From Actinomycetes bacterium (GTDB taxonomy: Bacteria; Actinomycetota; Acidimicrobiia; Acidimicrobiales; RAAP-2): a stretch of DNA of 64,000 nucleotides. The notes under the pieces were generated by a model. That model was not told the DNA's origin, did not search any database, and saw only the letters and a list, made by a program, of their open reading frames with translations. Position numbers and translations under genes: made by a program. The stretch is from the NCBI GenBank assembly GCA_021845725.1, contig JAJZVL010000002.1, positions 27,435-91,434 on the forward strand, in the 5' to 3' direction. Each line of letters starts with the position of its first letter. The stretch's first letter is position 1. This document shows, piece after piece, positions 50,324 to 60,372 of the stretch.

Positions 50324-51220
50324 ATGAAGGCCTCGAATCCAGCCGTCACCGGTCTCGGCCGCATCGGTGCGTCGTCGCCTCTCGGGTTCCTGATCGGGCT
50401 GTCGCTCGGCACTCTCGGGGGCGGGGGGTCGATCCTGGCGGTGCCGGCGCTCGTCTACGGGGCTGGCGAGGCTGCGCACGCGGCGACCACGACCTCGCTC
50501 GTCGTGGTCGGGAGCACTGCGCTCGTCGGCATGGTGGGCCACTTTCGGGCTGGAAGGGTGCGGCTGTGGGCCGGTCTCGGCTTCGGTCTGGTAGGGATCG
50601 GCGGTTCGTTCCTCGGCTCAGCGCTCAACCGGGACATCCCCGGGGACGTCTTGCTGCTCTCCTTCTCGGGGCTCATCTTGGTGGCCGCATGGCGGATGCA
50701 CGAGCACCACGACGAAACGCCCTGTCATGCCAAGCAGCAGGCAGTTGTCCCAGCGGCTCAGGTGGTCACCGCACCCGTCCCAGCGGCTCAGGTGGTCACC
50801 GCACCGGGCACCAGCCCCGATGCCGGAGCACGTCACGCCAAGTCCACGATGGACACGGTGCTGCGAGTGGTCGTGGCGGGAACCGCGGTCGGCTTTCTGA
50901 CCGGGTTCTTCGGCGTCGGTGGAGGGTTCGTGATCGTGCCGGCGCTTGTCCTCGCCCTCGGCTACGAGATGCCGATCGCCGTGGGCACCTCGCTCCTCGT
51001 CATCGCGGTCAGCTCGGCCGAGGGGCTCGTGTTCCGGCTCTCGAGCGGTGGCATCGATTGGCGAATCGCCCTGCCGTTCACCGTCGCGGGGATCATCGGC
51101 GTGCTGCTCGGCGACCGGATCGCCGGGAGAGTGCCGGCCGCCAAGCTGACGCGCTGGTTCGTCTGGCTCCTCGTCGCGGTGGCCGCCTACACCGCAGCGC
51201 AGTCGCTGGCGGCGCTGTGA
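50324..51220 (+). CDS. TauE/SafE sulfite-exporter family permease
   Basis: 298-residue membrane protein with two repeats of the TauE fold: LIGLSLGTLGGGGSILAVPAL in the first half and FLTGFFGVGGGFVIVPALVL in the second. The loop between them contains a perfect 30-bp duplication (50747-50806) encoding VPAAQVVTAP twice, plus a His-rich stretch HEHHDETPCH. Family members export sulfite, sulfoacetate or related anions. ATG 50324 is 31 bp after the DUF2892 stop. Confidence 0.88.
   Translation: MKASNPAVTGLGRIGASSPLGFLIGLSLGTLGGGGSILAVPALVYGAGEAAHAATTTSLVVVGSTALVGMVGHFRAGRVRLWAGLGFGLVGIGGSFLGSALNRDIPGDVLLLSFSGLILVAAWRMHEHHDETPCHAKQQAVVPAAQVVTAPVPAAQVVTAPGTSPDAGARHAKSTMDTVLRVVVAGTAVGFLTGFFGVGGGFVIVPALVLALGYEMPIAVGTSLLVIAVSSAEGLVFRLSSGGIDWRIALPFTVAGIIGVLLGDRIAGRVPAAKLTRWFVWLLVAVAAYTAAQSLAAL
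50747..50806 (+). repeat. 30-bp perfect tandem duplication inside the TauE gene
   Basis: Positions 50747-50776 and 50777-50806 are identical except for the final base. They add VPAAQVVTAP twice to the central cytoplasmic/periplasmic loop, in frame. A recent slippage duplication is the simplest explanation. Confidence 0.85.
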
Positions 51221-51317
51221 CCAGGCGTCTCGACCACACGGTCGCTACGGTGAACCGTGGTGGTGCCGCAGGGATCGTCGCAGGATAGCGCGAGACAGAG
51301 CACGAGGAGGACACGAC

Positions 51318-51674
51318 ATGGAAGCTGCTGAGCAGCCGACCCTGGTGGTGCTCACGACGGGCAAGGAGTCCTTCGTCAGGGCGAACGCGGTGCTGCAGAT
51401 GACGCTCATGGTGCGCAGGACCGCCGAGATGCCCGTCGAGCTGCTCCTGCTCGGTCCGGGTGTGGAGATCCTGCGGTCGAACCAGAAGAACTCGCCGCAG
51501 TTCGACCAACAGCTCAGCGCGCTTCGAGAGGCGGGGGTGCAGGTCACGGTGTGCGAGGTCTCCCTCGAGAGCCTCGGGCTGACCCGGGACCAGATGTTCG
51601 AGGCCGAGACCGTCAAAGGCGGGGTCGAGGTTGCGACGCGACTGCAGGCCGGTTGGCATGTCCTCACCTTCTGA
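51318..51674 (+). CDS. DsrE-family protein
   Basis: 118-residue DsrE/DsrF-like fold: TLVVLTTGKESFVRANAVLQMTLM, PVELLLLGPGVEIL and a C-terminal HVLTF. Cys is present only at VTVCEVSLESLG, near the position of the sulfur-carrying Cys in some DsrE subfamilies. Such proteins carry or transfer sulfane sulfur. GAGGAGG precedes ATG 51318. Between TauE and an SQR-like gene. Confidence 0.82.
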   Translation: MEAAEQPTLVVLTTGKESFVRANAVLQMTLMVRRTAEMPVELLLLGPGVEILRSNQKNSPQFDQQLSALREAGVQVTVCEVSLESLGLTRDQMFEAETVKGGVEVATRLQAGWHVLTF

Positions 51675-51733
51675 CCTCTGCAGCGATTGGACCGTCACGC
51701 ATCGTGACCGATGCCTGACAAGGAGGTAGCGAA

Positions 51734-53008
51734 ATGACGGGCGCCAAGCCGAAGGTCGTGGTCCTCGGCAGCAGCTTCGCCGGGCTCACGACCGCCCGGT
51801 ACATCCGTGAGCACGCAGGCGATGCGGTCGATCTCGTGGTCGTCGACCGAAACCCGTACCTCACCTTCGTGCCCAACGTCCAGATGGAGGTGCTCGCCGA
51901 CAGAGACCCGCTCGAGTCGATGCTGCTCGACACCCCGAAGATCCACGCGAAGGATGGCAACACGTTCTTGAACGCAGACGTCGTCAGCCTCGACCCCGAC
52001 GCACGGCGGATCGACATCGTGCCGAGCGACCGTCCGGGGGCTGCGCCGGAGAGCCTCGGCTACGACTACCTGGTGATCGCCCTCGGCAACCGCCTCGCCT
52101 ACGACCAGATCGAGGGTTTCGGGGAGCACGGGGACACCGTGTCGAGCGGCTACTACGGCAACAAGCTGCGTCGACGTCTCGCGGGGTACAAAGGCGGCCC
52201 GATCGCGATCGGATCGGCTCGGTTCCACCAGGGCCTTCAGGACAAGCCGGACTGGCTCCCGGTCGGGCTCGCCGCGTGCGAGGGACCACCGCTCGAGCTC
52301 GGCCTGGCGATGGCGCATTGGCTCGGTGAGCATCACCTGGGCGACGCGCATCGCATCACGCTGTTCACCCCGGCCGAGATGATCGCCGAGGACGCCGGTG
52401 AGCCCATCGTCACCCCCTTCCTCGCGATGGCTGCCAAACGAGGCTTCGGGTACCTCAACAAGACCGAAGACGTCACGCGGCTCACCGCCGAGGGGATCGA
52501 GTTCCGAAGCGGCGCGAGCCTCGAGGCCGAGATCAAGATCGTGATCCCCGACTGGGTGCCCCACCCGTTCCTGGTGGAGCTCTCGATCACCGACGAGCGG
52601 GGCTTCGTCCTCACCGACCGCTCGATGCGCAGCACGACGCATCCCGAGGTGTTCGCGGTCGGTGACGCCGCGGCGATCACCGTCCCCAAGCTCGGGAGCC
52701 TCGGCCACCAGCAGGCACAGATCGCGGCGCGCCAGGTCGCGATCGACGTCGGTGCCCTTGGCGCAGACGAGGCCGGTCCGGACTACCACCCCGAGATCCT
52801 CTGCTTCGGGGACAACGGTGGCCACCAGGGCTTCTACATCTACTCCGACACCTGGTACGGGGGCCAGCGCTCGGTCTTCAAGATGGGCCATGCGCCCTAT
52901 GCGATGAAGCTCGCGTTCAAAGAGATGTACTTCCGCACGGGCGGCAAGCCCCCGTCGTTCGGCGTGCCGGCCACCCATCTGCTCATGGACCACTTCCCCG
53001 GCGAGTAG
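51734..53008 (+). CDS. FAD-dependent sulfide:quinone oxidoreductase-like protein
   Basis: 424-residue pyridine-nucleotide-disulfide-oxidoreductase fold: FAD-binding VVVLGSSFAGLTTARYI, a second Rossmann-like part, and the C-terminal FAD motif TTHPEVFAVGDAAAI. Two cysteines, C182 (LAACEGPP) and C357 (EILCFGD), lie where SQR has its redox pair. The C-terminus ends with HLLMDHFPGE after an amphipathic region that could attach to the membrane. AAGGAGG precedes ATG 51734. It would oxidise sulfide or persulfide into the quinone pool; a type II NADH dehydrogenase is the alternative. Confidence 0.8.
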   Translation: MTGAKPKVVVLGSSFAGLTTARYIREHAGDAVDLVVVDRNPYLTFVPNVQMEVLADRDPLESMLLDTPKIHAKDGNTFLNADVVSLDPDARRIDIVPSDRPGAAPESLGYDYLVIALGNRLAYDQIEGFGEHGDTVSSGYYGNKLRRRLAGYKGGPIAIGSARFHQGLQDKPDWLPVGLAACEGPPLELGLAMAHWLGEHHLGDAHRITLFTPAEMIAEDAGEPIVTPFLAMAAKRGFGYLNKTEDVTRLTAEGIEFRSGASLEAEIKIVIPDWVPHPFLVELSITDERGFVLTDRSMRSTTHPEVFAVGDAAAITVPKLGSLGHQQAQIAARQVAIDVGALGADEAGPDYHPEILCFGDNGGHQGFYIYSDTWYGGQRSVFKMGHAPYAMKLAFKEMYFRTGGKPPSFGVPATHLLMDHFPGE

Positions 53009-53052
53009 GACCAAGCTACGGGCGTCGAGACGAACGTGGAAAGGACCAGCCG

Positions 53053-53715
53053 ATGAGCGATCAGGACCCCGGAGACTTCGGGCGCAGAGTGGCCGAACGG
53101 CGTGACGAGCTCGGGCTGAGCCGCGAGGACGTTGCCCGCCAGGCAGGCATCGACCCGGGCTATCTCGAGTACCTCGAGGAGCGGCCGGGTGCCTCGCCGG
53201 AGGCTTCGACTCGCCTGCGCCTCGCGCGGGCGCTCTCGACGAGCGTGGATCATCTCGAAGGAGGAGGCTTCGGCGAGCCGGTCGGCACCGGCCACCCGCC
53301 CGGCGGTGTCGCAGAAGTGCTCGAGCTCGAGCGCACGGAGTGCTATGAGCTCCTCCGTCACGGTGGCATCGGCCGGGTCCTGTTCTGCGAAGACCGAGGT
53401 CCCGTCGGTCTCCCGGTCAACTTCAGAATGCTCGACGAGGACATCGTCTTTCGAACCGGCGACGGCTCGATCCGAGGCGCCGTCGCCGCCGGAGGCCTGA
53501 TCGGGCTCGAGGCAGACCGCCTCGATGACGCACTCGGAGAGGGCTGGAGCGTGCTCGCCACCGGGCATGGCGCACTCGTCGAAGACGCAGAGACGTTGCA
53601 GCGGATCAGCGCGCTCGACATCCATTCGTGGGCCGGCGAGCACCGGCCACGCGTCGTGCGCCTTCGTGTCGACGAGATCACCGGCAGGCGCATCCGCCGA
53701 CACCTCGAGGCGTGA
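53053..53715 (+). CDS. XRE HTH plus PNPOx-like flavin domain, copy 2
   Basis: 220-residue paralogue of the protein at 30192-30857 with the same order: HTH (FGRRVAERRDELGLSREDVARQAGIDPGYLEYLE), linker, PNPOx-like barrel (GGIGRVLFCEDRGPVGLPVNF, GWSVLATGHGALVED) and a shared C-terminal DEITGRRIRR. AAAGGACCAGCCG precedes ATG 53053. It sits at the end of the sulfur run and its stop overlaps a GTG that could start tpiA, joining the two clusters. Role unknown; redox-dependent regulation is inferred. Confidence 0.85.
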   Translation: MSDQDPGDFGRRVAERRDELGLSREDVARQAGIDPGYLEYLEERPGASPEASTRLRLARALSTSVDHLEGGGFGEPVGTGHPPGGVAEVLELERTECYELLRHGGIGRVLFCEDRGPVGLPVNFRMLDEDIVFRTGDGSIRGAVAAGGLIGLEADRLDDALGEGWSVLATGHGALVEDAETLQRISALDIHSWAGEHRPRVVRLRVDEITGRRIRRHLEA

Positions 53716-53720
53716 GCACC

Positions 53721-54533
53721 ATGCGACCGGCCGGCGAGACGGACAGCACCGATGGCGTCGTGCCAACGCGCCGGCTGCTCGTGTCAGGGAATTGGAAGAT
53801 GCACCTCACGCACCTCCAGGCCATCACCCTCGTCCAAGGGCTCGCGATGCACCTCGGCGCGCGCGACGAGCGCGTCGAGGTCGGCATCCATCCCGCGTTC
53901 ACCTCGCTTCGAGCGGTGCAGGTCTTCCTCGAAGGCGACGACATCCCCCTCGTGCTCGGTGCCCAGAACGTCTCCTCGGAGCACGAGGGCGCCTTCACCG
54001 GCGAGGTGAGCACGTCGATGCTCGCCGCGCTCGGCGTCCGCTACGTCATCGTCGGCCACTCCGAGCGCCGGCGACTGTTCGGCGAGACCGACGAGATCGT
54101 GAACGAGAAGATCCACGCCGTCCAGGCTGCGGGGATGACGCCGATCTGCTGCGTCGGGGACAGTCTCGAAGACCACGAGCGCGGCGCGACCGATGACGTC
54201 GTCGTCGGTCAGGTCACTGCCGCCTTGCAAGAGGTTGCAGCCGATGCTGTCGCGGGTATGGTCATCGCCTACGAGCCGCTGTGGGCGATCGGAACCGGGC
54301 ACAGCGCGGCCCCCGGGGATGCTGAGGCCGTCTGCGCCACGATCCGTGGCGCCGTTGCAGGTCTGTTCGACGAGCGTGTATCCCAATCGCTGCGGGTCCA
54401 GTACGGGGGCTCGGTCGAGCCGGAGAACGCTGCAGCCTTCTTCGCACAGCCCGACGTCGACGGCGCACTCGTGGGAGGAGCGAGCCTCGACGCCGCGCGC
54501 TTCGCGGCCATCGTGGCCGCAGGGAGCAAGTGA
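53721..54533 (+). CDS. tpiA: Triosephosphate isomerase
   Basis: Interconverts DHAP and glyceraldehyde 3-phosphate. 270 residues with SGNWKMH (catalytic Lys), VGHSERR (His), AYEPLWAIGTG (Glu), QYGGSV and GALVGGASL (phosphate grip). ATG 53721 is 5 bp after the XRE stop; GTG 53712 overlaps that stop and is equally possible. First carbon-metabolism gene of the tpiA-fba-tkt-tal-pgi-gnd run. A second tpiA near pgk/gap is common in actinobacteria, but it is not in this window. Confidence 0.95.
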   Translation: MRPAGETDSTDGVVPTRRLLVSGNWKMHLTHLQAITLVQGLAMHLGARDERVEVGIHPAFTSLRAVQVFLEGDDIPLVLGAQNVSSEHEGAFTGEVSTSMLAALGVRYVIVGHSERRRLFGETDEIVNEKIHAVQAAGMTPICCVGDSLEDHERGATDDVVVGQVTAALQEVAADAVAGMVIAYEPLWAIGTGHSAAPGDAEAVCATIRGAVAGLFDERVSQSLRVQYGGSVEPENAAAFFAQPDVDGALVGGASLDAARFAAIVAAGSK

Positions 54534-54601
54534 TGGTCACGGGTGACCAGGTCGGGCGCTCGCATCCACCAGCGTCGCTATGAGCCAAAGGAGCAGACCA
54601 G

Positions 54602-55489
54602 ATGAACCACGAGCAGTTCGAGCAGATCGCACGTGGGACCGGGTTCATTGCCGCGCTCGACCAGAGCGGCGGCAGCACGCCGGGCGCGCTCGCCCGCTAC
54701 GGCATCCCCCATGAGAGCTACAGCGACGACGACGAGATGTTCGAGCTCATGCACGAGATGCGAACCCGCATCATCACGAACCCGAGCTTTTCGGGCGATC
54801 GGATCCTCGCCACGATCCTCTTCGAGGACACGATCGACCGCCAGATCGAAGGGATCGGCTCTGCCGAGTACGTCTGGACGAGAAAGCACGTGGTGCCCTT
54901 CTTGAAGGTCGACAAGGGTCTCGCGAACGAAGTCGACGGAGCACGATGCATGAACCCGATGCCCGAGCTCGACACGCTCCTCGCCAAGGGCGTGCGCAAA
55001 GGCGTCTTCGGCACCAAGATGCGCTCGTTCATCCACCTGGCGAACCCCTCGGGCATCGCGGCGGTGCTCGACCAGCAGTTCGCAATCGCCCGGCGGATCT
55101 CCGCCACCGGATTGGTCCCGATCATGGAGCCCGAGATCGACATCACGAGCCCCGAGAAGCAAGCCGCAGAGACGCTGCTCGAAGACGCCCTCGCCCGCCG
55201 TCTCGACGAGCTCGCCCCCTCCGAGAACGTCATCTTGAAGCTGACCCTGCCCGAGCACGACGATCTCTACGCCCCGCTCATGGCCCACGCCAACGTCCTG
55301 CGGGTCGCGGCCCTCTCGGGAGGCTACAGCCACAAGGAGGCGACCGAGCGCCTGGCGCGCAACCACGGCATGATCGCGAGCTTCTCCCGTGGGCTCACCG
55401 AGGGCCTCAGTGTCACCATGAGCGACGAGGAGTTCACCAAGGCGCTTGATCGCTCGATCGCCGAGATCTACGCCGCGTCGATCACGTGA
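54602..55489 (+). CDS. Class I fructose-bisphosphate aldolase
   Basis: 295-residue Schiff-base aldolase of the Staphylococcus/eukaryote-like class I group: IAALDQSGGSTPGAL, KVDKGL, and VILKLTLPE, with further lysines in TKMRSFIH. Cleaves fructose 1,6-bisphosphate and, in this group, often sedoheptulose bisphosphate too. AAAGGAGCAG is the ribosome binding site for ATG 54602. Its place between tpiA and tkt is right for recycling between glycolysis and the pentose phosphate pathway. Confidence 0.93.
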   Translation: MNHEQFEQIARGTGFIAALDQSGGSTPGALARYGIPHESYSDDDEMFELMHEMRTRIITNPSFSGDRILATILFEDTIDRQIEGIGSAEYVWTRKHVVPFLKVDKGLANEVDGARCMNPMPELDTLLAKGVRKGVFGTKMRSFIHLANPSGIAAVLDQQFAIARRISATGLVPIMEPEIDITSPEKQAAETLLEDALARRLDELAPSENVILKLTLPEHDDLYAPLMAHANVLRVAALSGGYSHKEATERLARNHGMIASFSRGLTEGLSVTMSDEEFTKALDRSIAEIYAASIT

Positions 55490-55563
55490 ACGTGCCGCGG
55501 CGACCAGTCACAGTCACCGCCAGCCAGCTCGTCGGAGCGGTAGCCCACCACGAAGGAGGACCG

Positions 55564-57627
55564 ATGCGCATCGAAGACGCGGATATCGACACGAGGTGCG
55601 TGAACACCATCCGGGGCCTGTGCATCGACGCAGTGGAGAAAGCCAATTCCGGACATCCGGGCACCCCGATGGGCATCGCGCCCGCGGCGTACGTGCTGTG
55701 GCAACGGCTCTTGCGATTCGACCCTGCGGACCCGATCTGGGCGAACCGGGACCGCTTCGTGCTCTCCGAGGGCCATGCCTCGACGCTTCTGTGGTCGCTC
55801 TTGCACCTGGCGAAGGTCCAAGCGGTCGACGCCGACTACGAGGTGCTCGGACGCCCTGCGGTCACGATGGCCGACCTCGAGACCTTCCGCCAGCTCGACT
55901 CGCGCTGTCCGGGGCATCCTGAGTACCACTGGACGAGCGGCGTCGAAGCCACCACCGGACCCCTCGGCCAGGGGCTCGCCACGTCGGTCGGGATGGCGAT
56001 CGCCGAGCGCTGGCTGGCCGCGCGCTACAACCGCGAGGAATACCCGGTGTTCGACTTCGACGTCTACGCCCTGGCAGGGGACGGCTGCATGATGGAGGGG
56101 ATCTCCTCGGAGGCGGCGTCGCTCGCCGGGCACCTCGGGCTCTCCAACCTGTGCTGGATCTACGACTCGAACCGGGTGACCATCGAGGGCCACACGGACA
56201 TCACCTTCACCGAGGACGTCGCCGCTCGCTTCCTCGCGTATGGCTGGAACGTGACGGTGGTTGCCAACGTGAACGATCTCGACGCCGTCTCCCGGGCACT
56301 GCACTGCTTCAAAGAAGAGCACGAGCGCCCCACCCTGGTCGTGGTCCACAGCCACATCGGCTACGGCTCGCCGGTCGAGGACTCCGCGAAGGCCCACGGC
56401 GAGCCGCTCGGACCTGAAGGCGTGCGCCTGACCAAAGAGTTCCTCGGGCTCCCGACCGACGTCGAGTTCTTCGTCGCCGACGGCGTCTACGACGCCTTCG
56501 CCTCAGGGATCGGTGCTCGAGGCTCGCGCCTGCACGCCGAGTGGGACGCGATGATGGCTCGCTACGCCAACGCCTTTCCGGGCCTGGCCAACGAGATCGA
56601 CCTGATGCAGCGCCGAGAGCTGCCCACGGGCTGGGAGGCCGGCCTCGCACCGTTCGCACCCGACGACAAGGGGATGGCGACCCGGGACTCCTCGGGCTAC
56701 GTCTTGAACGCGATGGCCGAGCAGGTGCCCTGGATCATCGGAGGCTCTGCGGACCTGTCGCCGTCGACCAAGACGACGCTCGTCGACTCAGGCGACATCC
56801 AGCACTCGAGCTGGCAGGGCCGGAACCTGCACTTCGGCATCCGCGAGCACGCGGCGGCAGCGATCACGAACGGTCTCGCGCTGTGCAAGCTGCGGCCGTT
56901 CTGGTCGACCTTCCTCATCTTCTCGGACTACGCGCGCGGCGCGATCCGGCTCTCTGCGCTCATGGAGCTGCCCGTCGTCCACATCTTCACCCACGACTCG
57001 ATCGGCCTCGGCGAGGACGGCCCCACCCACCAGCCCGTCGAGCAGCTCGCCTCGCTGCGGGCAATGCCCGGGCTGCTCGTCTTTCGGCCCGCGGACGCCA
57101 ACGAGGTGGTGGAGACCTGGCGGGTGATCGGCGGGCTCCGTCACGAGCCCGCGGTGGTCGTGCTCTCCCGCCAGGCGCTGCCGACGTTCGACCGCTCGGT
57201 GTACGCAGGAGCCGAGGGGGTCGCCCAGGGCGCGTACGTCCTCGCCGACACCGACGGCGAGCCCGACGTGGTACTGCTCGCGACCGGCTCGGAAGTCCAA
57301 CTCGCGCTCGCCGCTCGCGAGACCCTCGCCGCCGAGGGGTTCTCGGCACGGGTGGTGAGCATGCCGTGCTCCGAGCTCTTCGACCGCCAGGACGAGACCT
57401 ACCGGCACCAGGTCATCCCGCCGGAGGTCCGGGCGCGCGTCGCGATCGAAGAGGCTTCCACCCTCGGATGGGACCGCTACGTGGGTGACGGCGGAGAGGT
57501 CGTGGGCATGCACACCTTCGGAGCCTCCGCACCGCTCAAGAGCCTCATGACCAAGTTCGGCTTCACCCCCGACAAGGTGGCCGACGTCGCCCGACGATGC
57601 GTGCAACGCGCGAAGGAGCACCGATGA
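55564..57627 (+). CDS. tkt: Transketolase
   Basis: 687-residue thiamine-diphosphate enzyme moving two-carbon units among sugar phosphates. It has the N-terminal ANSGHPGTPMGIAPAAYVLW, the ThDP motif GDGCMMEGISSEAASLAG..N, SHIGYGSP, and pyrimidine-domain HFGIREHA and DSIGLGEDGPTHQP. AAGGAGGACCG fixes ATG 55564. Its stop overlaps the tal start (ATGA). Confidence 0.96.
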   Translation: MRIEDADIDTRCVNTIRGLCIDAVEKANSGHPGTPMGIAPAAYVLWQRLLRFDPADPIWANRDRFVLSEGHASTLLWSLLHLAKVQAVDADYEVLGRPAVTMADLETFRQLDSRCPGHPEYHWTSGVEATTGPLGQGLATSVGMAIAERWLAARYNREEYPVFDFDVYALAGDGCMMEGISSEAASLAGHLGLSNLCWIYDSNRVTIEGHTDITFTEDVAARFLAYGWNVTVVANVNDLDAVSRALHCFKEEHERPTLVVVHSHIGYGSPVEDSAKAHGEPLGPEGVRLTKEFLGLPTDVEFFVADGVYDAFASGIGARGSRLHAEWDAMMARYANAFPGLANEIDLMQRRELPTGWEAGLAPFAPDDKGMATRDSSGYVLNAMAEQVPWIIGGSADLSPSTKTTLVDSGDIQHSSWQGRNLHFGIREHAAAAITNGLALCKLRPFWSTFLIFSDYARGAIRLSALMELPVVHIFTHDSIGLGEDGPTHQPVEQLASLRAMPGLLVFRPADANEVVETWRVIGGLRHEPAVVVLSRQALPTFDRSVYAGAEGVAQGAYVLADTDGEPDVVLLATGSEVQLALAARETLAAEGFSARVVSMPCSELFDRQDETYRHQVIPPEVRARVAIEEASTLGWDRYVGDGGEVVGMHTFGASAPLKSLMTKFGFTPDKVADVARRCVQRAKEHR

Positions 57628-58700
57628 GACCGACCCAGGCGCTCCAAGACCTCGGCCAGAGCCTCTGGCTCGACAACATCACCCGCTCGCTCCTCGACTC
57701 GGGCGCGATCGCCCGCTACATCGACCAGTACGCGGTGACCGGGCTCACCTCGAACCCGTCGATCTTCGACAAGGCGATCGCCTCGGGCGACTACGACGAC
57801 GCGATCCGGGCGTTGGCCGGCAGCGGGGTCGGTGCTGAGGAGCTCTTCTTCGAGCTGGCGACCGAGGACATCCGCCGGGCTGCAGACCTGTTCTTGGGTG
57901 TGCACGAGCGCACCGACGGCCTCGACGGCTGGGTGTCCCTCGAGGTCTCGCCGCTGCTCGCGCACGACACCGAAGCCACCCTCGCCGCTGCGAGATCGCT
58001 CCACGAAAAGGTCGCCCGTCCGAACCTCATGATCAAGGTCCCCGGCACCACCGAAGGCCTCGTCGCCATCGAGACCTGCATCGCCGAGGGGATCGCGGTG
58101 AACGTGACGCTCTTGTTCTCCGCGAGCCACTACCGCGCCGCGGCCGACGCCTACCTGCGTGGCATCGAGCGCCGTATCGCCTCCGGTCTCGACCCGGCGG
58201 TCGGCTCGGTCGCCTCGGTGTTCATCTCTCGCTGGGACGTGGCAGTGGCCTCCCTCGTCCCCGCCGAGCTGAGGGACCATCTCGGTCTCAGCGTCGGCCT
58301 CGACGTCTACCGCTCCTACCGCCAGGTCCTCGACGCCGAGCGCTTCGGGGCACTCGAGAACGCCGGCACGAGGCCCCAGCGCGTGCTGTGGGCGAGCACG
58401 GGGACGAAGGACCCCGACGCGTCCGACACCCTCTACGTGCAGGGGCTCGCCGCGCCGCTCACCATCAACACCATGCCCGGCCCGACCATCGAGGCATTCC
58501 TCGACCACGGCGAGGTGGGCGACCCGCTCCCTCGAGACGGCGGCGATGTCGAGGAGTGGCTGGCTCGCTTCGCCCAGGCGGGCGTCGACCTCGACGCGCT
58601 GGCAACCAAGCTCCAGGCAGACGGCGCCGCCGCCTTCGTCGCCGACTGGCGCGACCTGCTCCAGCGGATCGACACCCAGAGCGCCTCGCTCACCCGATGA
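57624..58700 (+). CDS. tal: Transaldolase
   Basis: 358-residue transaldolase transferring dihydroxyacetone units; actinobacterial long type. It has [13 protein letters not shown], the Schiff-base lysine in [20 protein letters not shown] and STGTKDP. ATG 57624 overlaps the tkt stop by 4 bp. It is followed 34 bp later by pgi. Confidence 0.95.
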   Translation: MRPTQALQDLGQSLWLDNITRSLLDSGAIARYIDQYAVTGLTSNPSIFDKAIASGDYDDAIRALAGSGVGAEELFFELATEDIRRAADLFLGVHERTDGLDGWVSLEVSPLLAHDTEATLAAARSLHEKVARPNLMIKVPGTTEGLVAIETCIAEGIAVNVTLLFSASHYRAAADAYLRGIERRIASGLDPAVGSVASVFISRWDVAVASLVPAELRDHLGLSVGLDVYRSYRQVLDAERFGALENAGTRPQRVLWASTGTKDPDASDTLYVQGLAAPLTINTMPGPTIEAFLDHGEVGDPLPRDGGDVEEWLARFAQAGVDLDALATKLQADGAAAFVADWRDLLQRIDTQSASLTR

Positions 58701-58734
58701 GCGTCTTCAACCGACGAGAGACCGGAGACCTGTC

Positions 58735-60372
58735 ATGACCGACGCTTCCCTTCGCACGAGCGCTGCCTGGCAGGCGCTCGAGCGCCACCATGCCACGATG
58801 GCCACCCGGCACCTGCGGGACCTGTTCGCCGAGGACCCGGGACGCGGGGAGCGGCTGTGCGCGGAGGCCGCTGGGATCTACCTCGACTACTCGAAGCACC
58901 GCATCACCGACGAGACGCTGCAGCTCCTCCTCCGCCTGGCAGAGGAGCGCCAGGTGCCCGAGCGCCGTGACGCCATGTTCGCCGGTGAGCACATCAACGT
59001 CTCCGAGAACCGGGCGGTGCTCCACGTGGCACTGCGCATGCCGCGGGGCACCCACCTCAGCGTCGACGGGGTCGACGTGGTCGCAGAGGTCCACCAGGTC
59101 CTCGACGAGATGGCGGCCTTCGCCAACGGGGTCCGCTCGGGGACCTGGCGCGGGCACACCGGCAAACCGATCCGAAACGTCATCAACATCGGCATCGGCG
59201 GCTCGGACCTCGGTCCCGTGATGGCCTACGAGGCGCTGCGCCACTACTCGGCGCGCGACATGACGTTTCGCTTCGTCTCGAACGTCGACTCGACCGACCT
59301 CGTCGAGGCGACGAGGGACCTCTCCGCGGAAGAGACGCTGTTCGTCGTGTGCTCGAAGACCTTCACCACCTTGGAGACCCTCACCAACGCCACCTCGGCG
59401 CGTAGGTGGCTCGTGGGCCAGCTCGGTGATGACGCGGCGGTCGCCAAGCACTTCGTCGCGGTGTCGACGAACGCCGAAGGCGTCGCCGGCTTCGGGATCG
59501 ACACGAAGCACATGTTCGGCTTCTGGGACTGGGTCGGGGGCCGCTACTCCATGGACTCCGCGATCGGTCTGTCCACCATGCTCGCGATCGGCCCTGAGCA
59601 CTTCGACGAGCTCCTGGCTGGCTTCCACGACATGGACGAGCACTTCGCCACGGCGCCCTTGGCGCAGAACCTCCCGGTGATCATGGGCCTGCTCGCCGTG
59701 TGGTACGGGAACTTCTTCGGTGCCCAAAGCCAGGCGGTGATCCCCTACGACCAGTACCTGAAGCGGTTCCCCGCCTACCTCCAGCAGCTCACCATGGAGT
59801 CCAACGGCAAGCACGTCACGCTGGACGGTGCGCGCGTCGACTACGACACCGGGGCCATCTACTGGGGGGAGCCCGGCACGAACGGCCAGCACAGCTTCTA
59901 CCAGCTGCTGCACCAAGGGACCCGCCTCGTGCCCGTCGACCTGATCGGCTTCGCCCGCTCGCTCAACCCGCTCGGCGAGCACCACGACATCTTGACCTCC
60001 AACGTCTTCGCCCAGGCCGAGGCGCTCGCCTTCGGCCGGACCCGAGCAGAGGTGCAAGCAGAAGGCACCCCCGACGTGGTCGTCGCCCACAAGGTCATGG
60101 AGGGCAACCGCCCGACCTCGGTGCTGCTCTGCGACCTCCTCACCCCGCGCCTGCTCGGCAGCCTCGTTGCCCTCTACGAGCACTCGGTGTTCACGCAAGG
60201 CGCGATCTGGGGGATCGACTCGTTCGACCAGTGGGGGGTCGAGCTCGGCAAGGTGCTCGCCAGCCGCATCATCCCAGAGCTCGAATCCGCAGAGGAACCC
60301 CACCTCGCCCACGACTCCTCGACGAACGCGCTCATCCGCCGCTACCGATCTCACAAGCAAGGAGGCTCATGA
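58735..60372 (+). CDS. pgi: Glucose-6-phosphate isomerase
   Basis: 545-residue enzyme interconverting glucose 6-phosphate and fructose 6-phosphate. It shows [22 protein letters not shown], the catalytic [11 protein letters not shown] and [11 protein letters not shown], ending [17 protein letters not shown]. The last about 30 residues match the remnant at 5814-5915. The ATG is preceded by CCGGAGACC. Its stop overlaps the first possible start of gnd copy 2. Confidence 0.96.
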   Translation: MTDASLRTSAAWQALERHHATMATRHLRDLFAEDPGRGERLCAEAAGIYLDYSKHRITDETLQLLLRLAEERQVPERRDAMFAGEHINVSENRAVLHVALRMPRGTHLSVDGVDVVAEVHQVLDEMAAFANGVRSGTWRGHTGKPIRNVINIGIGGSDLGPVMAYEALRHYSARDMTFRFVSNVDSTDLVEATRDLSAEETLFVVCSKTFTTLETLTNATSARRWLVGQLGDDAAVAKHFVAVSTNAEGVAGFGIDTKHMFGFWDWVGGRYSMDSAIGLSTMLAIGPEHFDELLAGFHDMDEHFATAPLAQNLPVIMGLLAVWYGNFFGAQSQAVIPYDQYLKRFPAYLQQLTMESNGKHVTLDGARVDYDTGAIYWGEPGTNGQHSFYQLLHQGTRLVPVDLIGFARSLNPLGEHHDILTSNVFAQAEALAFGRTRAEVQAEGTPDVVVAHKVMEGNRPTSVLLCDLLTPRLLGSLVALYEHSVFTQGAIWGIDSFDQWGVELGKVLASRIIPELESAEEPHLAHDSSTNALIRRYRSHKQGGS

